Source: Streptosporangium brasiliense
GTDB taxonomy: Bacteria > Actinomycetota > Actinomycetes > Streptosporangiales > Streptosporangiaceae
Direction: 5' to 3'
NCBI RefSeq assembly: GCF_030811595.1
Contig: NZ_JAUSRB010000002.1
Span: forward strand, 6,324,001-6,388,000
Length of the DNA: 64,000 bases
A model generated the notes under the pieces. It searched no databases. It saw nothing but the letters and a program-made list of their open reading frames with translations, and was not told the origin of the DNA. The position numbers and the translations under genes are program-made. Positions within the stretch are counted from its first letter, which is position 1. Each line of letters starts with the position of its first letter. Positions 61,438-64,000 of this stretch are shown piece after piece.

Positions 61438-62109
61438 TCATGAAACGTGCCGGATGCGGCGGCCGGTGATCTCTGCCGGGACGATGCTGAGGTACAGCTC
61501 CCGCTCGCCGCCCGCCCAGGGTTGGACTCCTGAGGCGGCGGCCGCGGCCTGCTCATCGGCGGAGACGTGGTGGGCGCCGCCCCGGATGAGCACGCTCCAG
61601 CCCTCGCGGGCGGCGTCGTCGATGCGGTCGACCTCGAATGCGATCTTGAACTCGGTCCCCTGGACACCGGTGCGCAGGTTGTCGTCGAGCGGGCCGCCGA
61701 CGGCGGTGCGGACGATCACTGAGTTGTTGCGTAGCACGTAGTTGACCGGCAGAATCGCCGGTCCTCCGGGCTCGTTGAAGGCCACTCTGCCGACGCCGCC
61801 GGGAGCGATCAGCCGCAGGCACTCCTCGGCCTCCAGCCTCTCCAGACGAGGATGAGGGGCGGGATGGCCGCGCCCGGGCGGCAGGTCCATCGTCCCGCCG
61901 AGCAGTTCCTCGACACCGGTATTCAAGGCGGCGGCCAGTTTACGCACGGTGTCGAGAGTCGGGGAGGCGGCTGTCTCCTCCAGGTAGCCGAGGTATCCGG
62001 GATCGATCCCGGCCTGGCCTGCCAGCTGCTCGCGGCTGAGGCCCAGCTCCTTGCGCCGCAAGGCCAGCCGACGGGCCAGGTCGCCGGGGGCCGTCACACG
62101 TTCGGTCAT
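61438..62109 (-). CDS. XRE-type HTH fused to a pyridoxamine-oxidase-fold domain
   Basis: The 223-residue protein has an XRE/HTH_3 domain at about 5-70 (LARRLALRRKELGLSREQLA, IDPGYLGYLEETAASPTLDT) and a flavin split-barrel domain from about 80 (RLEAEECLRLIAPGGVGRVA, AILPVNYVLRNNSVIVRTAV, FEVDRIDDAAREGWSVLIRG, VPAEITGRRIRH). Such a fusion could be a transcription factor using FMN, F420 or heme binding as its signal. ATG 62109 has AGGAG seven bases upstream. It is convergent with a USP gene and divergent from another, with the box at 62330-62363 between. Confidence 0.85.
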   Translation of the reverse strand: MTERVTAPGDLARRLALRRKELGLSREQLAGQAGIDPGYLGYLEETAASPTLDTVRKLAAALNTGVEELLGGTMDLPPGRGHPAPHPRLERLEAEECLRLIAPGGVGRVAFNEPGGPAILPVNYVLRNNSVIVRTAVGGPLDDNLRTGVQGTEFKIAFEVDRIDDAAREGWSVLIRGGAHHVSADEQAAAAASGVQPWAGGERELYLSIVPAEITGRRIRHVS

Positions 62110-62329
62110 CGGAATCTCCTGACGGGAAACAAACAACGATCATGGGTTGGGGCTGTCGGATGCCGCCTACCCTCAACCGGACAGCGTGCGGGCCTTTCGG
62201 TATCGCTCGCTTCCTATCACAGGGGAACAGCGCTCAGCAGGCCAAGAGCGCCGCCGTGTGCCGGTCCGCCTTCGCAGGGAGGCGTTTCCCATGTCCTTCA
62301 TTCCACTACGGACGAAGTCCGGTGACAGG

Positions 62330-62363
62330 GGTCGGAAGTCCCTGACGGCCGGGTCCTTCGACC
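62330..62363. promoter_or_regulatory. DosR-like two-part box upstream of USP gene 62426
   Basis: GGTCGGAAGTCCC (62330-62342) and GGGTCCTTCGACC (62351-62363), ending 62 bases before the ATG. Confidence 0.65.
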
Positions 62364-62425
62364 GCTGTGGAAAACGCCGGGAGAAGGTCGGATGGAAATG
62401 GAAGGGGAAGCCAGAGGAGGACGAC

Positions 62426-63292
62426 ATGACAGCGCATGTAGTGGTGGGCGTGGACGGCTCACCTTCCTCGCAGGCCGCGGTCGAATGGGCCACCGACGAC
62501 GCCGTGCGGCGCGGATGTGCCCTGCGGATCGTCCAGGTGTGCGAGCCGTGGATCTACGACATCCCGCTCCAGACCCCGCCGGGCTTCCGCGACTCGGTGA
62601 CCGAGTCCTGCCAGGGCGTGCTGGAGAACGCGGCCCGCCTGGCGCGCGAGCGCGCCCCGGGGATCGAGGGCGATACCGTGCTGGAGACGGGCCGCCCGGT
62701 CGAGATCCTCCGGCGTGAGGCCCAGGACGCCGAGCAGGTCGTGCTGGGCAGCCGGGGCCGCGGCGGGTTCACCGGGCTGCTGCTCGGCTCGGTCTCCCTC
62801 GCCCTGGCCGGGCGCGTGGCCGCGCCGGTCGTGGTCGTCAGAGGGGCACAGGAGCGGACCTACAACGAGGTCGTGGTCGGCTTCGACACCTCGCCCCATT
62901 CGGCGGCGGTCCTGGAGTACGCCTTCGAGGAGGCCGCCCGGCGCGGTGCCCGGCTGCACGCGATCCACACCTGGCAGATGCCCGTGGTGGGACAGGGGGC
63001 CACTGTCTACACGCCGCTGTTCGAGGAGATCTCCGCCGCCGGGCGGCGCATCGCGGCGGACACGCTCACTCCCTGGCGGGAGAAGCACCCGGAGGTGGAA
63101 GTCGAGGAGACGGTGGTCTGCGGGCATCCCGTCGCCGTCGTCTGCGAGGCATCGGAGGCCGCGGACCTGGTCGTCGTCGGTTCGCGGGGACTGGGCCGGC
63201 TCAGCTCGGCCGTACTGGGGTCGGTGAGCCACGGGATCCTGCACCACGCCCGCTGCCCCGTCGCGATCGTGCCCGCCCGGGAGGAGGCATGA
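62426..63292 (+). CDS. Universal stress protein, two USP domains
   Basis: The 288-residue protein starts HVVVGVDGSPSSQAAVEWAT, loop VLGSRGRGGFTGLLLGSVSL, then VVVGFDTSPHSAAVLEYAFE (DTS in place of DGS) and VVGSRGLGRLSSAVLGSVSH. It is paralogous to the gene at 46414 (both share PGxxxDSV/L and the LYDIPLQTPPG/FPFHTAPG type loop). Upstream GGAGG supports ATG 62426. Its stop overlaps the start of the CBS gene, so the two are translationally coupled. Confidence 0.9.
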   Translation: MTAHVVVGVDGSPSSQAAVEWATDDAVRRGCALRIVQVCEPWIYDIPLQTPPGFRDSVTESCQGVLENAARLARERAPGIEGDTVLETGRPVEILRREAQDAEQVVLGSRGRGGFTGLLLGSVSLALAGRVAAPVVVVRGAQERTYNEVVVGFDTSPHSAAVLEYAFEEAARRGARLHAIHTWQMPVVGQGATVYTPLFEEISAAGRRIAADTLTPWREKHPEVEVEETVVCGHPVAVVCEASEAADLVVVGSRGLGRLSSAVLGSVSHGILHHARCPVAIVPAREEA

Positions 63293-63771
63293 TGGACGTA
63301 CGCGAGCTCACGGTTGCGCAGGTGATGAGCCGGACGCTGGTCGCCGTCGAGCCCGATGAGTCCCCGCTGATGGCGTGGGAGATCATGCGCCGCGCGGGTG
63401 TCCACCACCTGCCGGTCGTCGACAGGCGCGGTTGCCTGCGGGGCGTGCTGACCCGGGAGGACCTCACCGCCCGCTGGTCCGGCGGCCCGGCCGAGCAGTC
63501 ACGCGCGCGGGTCCACCCGCTGCTGGCCGAGCATCGCTGCCCGCACACCACGCTCGACGCGCGCCTGGCCGACGCCGCGGAGGCCATGATCGGCGCGGGT
63601 GTCGACGCGCTCCCGGTCCTGGGGGAGTCGAACAAGCTGGTGGGGATGGTGACGGCCACCGACGTGCTGCGGGCCGTGGCCGGCCGTCTCGCCGGGTCAC
63701 AGGAGACTCCGGAGCTGCTGACGGGGATGTTCCGCCTGGTCCCGGTCATGCCCCACGCCCCAGGGGAATGA
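63289..63771 (+). CDS. Two-CBS-domain protein
   Basis: The 160-residue protein consists of two CBS motifs (VAQVMSRTLVAVEPDESPLM, LPVVDRRGCLRGVLTREDLT; CPHTTLDARLADAAEAMIGA, LPVLGESNKLVGMVTATDVL) and a short tail. It begins inside the stop of the USP gene (ATGA). The CBS pair presumably senses AMP/ATP and may modulate the coupled USP. A further USP gene follows after 67 bases, so this is likely an operon USP-CBS-USP. Confidence 0.85.
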   Translation: MMDVRELTVAQVMSRTLVAVEPDESPLMAWEIMRRAGVHHLPVVDRRGCLRGVLTREDLTARWSGGPAEQSRARVHPLLAEHRCPHTTLDARLADAAEAMIGAGVDALPVLGESNKLVGMVTATDVLRAVAGRLAGSQETPELLTGMFRLVPVMPHAPGE

Positions 63772-63838
63772 TGCGGAGCCGTCACTCTCCTCTTGAACGT
63801 CGAACGGCGTGACGTCGCCGCTGGAGGGAGGGGAGCTC

Positions 63839-64000
63839 ATGAGGCGAGAGATCGTCGTCGCCTTCGACGGATCACCGCAGAGCCGTACCGCCGTCGAATG
63901 GGCGGCGCGGGAGTGCGGGACAGGCCGGGCGGAGCTGACCATCTGCCACGTCTGGGACGGCCCCCACGCCGAGCGCGAGGCGGCGATCACCGGGCAGGTG
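63839..64000 (+). CDS. Universal stress protein, 5' part (runs off right edge)
   Basis: ATG 63839, with GGGAG upstream, opens MRREIVVAFDGSPQSRTAVE and ARECGTGRAELTICHVWDG, the first strand, ATP-binding Asp and first helix of a USP domain. The rest is outside the window. Confidence 0.85.
   Translation, partial: MRREIVVAFDGSPQSRTAVEWAARECGTGRAELTICHVWDGPHAEREAAITGQV

Noticed and set aside
1-64000. CRISPR arrays, tRNA or rRNA genes
   Set aside because: No regularly spaced repeats and no cloverleaf or ribosomal sequences were recognised on either strand.

Overview
The window is uniformly GC-rich, has short four-base gene overlaps and actinobacterial protein families (DUF1876, DUF1918, DesK/NarL pair, Tat multicopper oxidase, pentapeptide and LamG/Fn3 secreted proteins). 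It looks like a chromosomal segment of a filamentous actinomycete, probably of the Streptosporangiales; that placement is inference from protein style, not a database match.

Region 1-20.3 kb is an accessory zone full of mobile-element debris: a LigA-like fragment at the left edge, an IS110 element abutting a truncated Tn3 transposase, remnants of PhzF, DegT/EryC1 aminotransferase and phosphotransferase genes, two families of MITE-like inverted-repeat elements, a pentapeptide-repeat gene between direct repeats, and an IS30 copy inside an IS3-type orfA. Intact genes among them include a secreted protein, a TetR regulator with its partner, an MBL-fold hydrolase, a large LamG-Fn3 exported protein, and a DUF998/histidine kinase/response regulator operon.

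Region 20.4-64 kb is one coherent block closely resembling the DosR (DevR) dormancy/hypoxia regulon of mycobacteria, gathered in one place: eight complete two-domain universal stress proteins (USPs), one USP split by an insertion and one running off the right edge; CBS and CBS-BON proteins; a DevS/DosT-like GAF-GAF histidine kinase; an Rv2004c-like phosphotransferase/P-loop protein; FtsH; a pyridoxamine-oxidase-fold protein; DUF1876 and DUF1918 proteins; CtpF-like and MgtA-like P-type ATPases; a group 3b [NiFe] hydrogenase operon with its protease; Hsp20; an Acg-like nitroreductase; a GNAT/acyl-CoA synthetase fusion; a decayed GH65 gene; and an XRE-flavin-fold fusion. A recurrent 34-38 bp two-part motif (left half near GGNCGGAAGGTCCC, right half near GGGACNTTCGGCC) or part of it sits about 38-70 bp upstream of at least eleven of these start codons, and several copies lie between divergent genes. 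This strongly suggests one shared regulator, although no DosR-type response regulator gene is in the window.

The block is itself interrupted twice. At 32.98-37.04 kb an inserted element carrying a decayed tyrosine recombinase split a USP gene; into that recombinase an IS630-type element has jumped that carries a NADAR-family gene as passenger next to its transposase. At 47.28-51.35 kb a segment with a damaged M14 carboxypeptidase and a CotA-like multicopper oxidase is bounded by perfect inverted copies of an IS end. Together the genes suggest survival of hypoxia or energy limitation: redox sensing by the kinase, stress signalling and nucleotide binding by USP/CBS proteins, reductant balance through the hydrogenase, protein quality control by Hsp20 and FtsH, and ion homeostasis through the ATPases.
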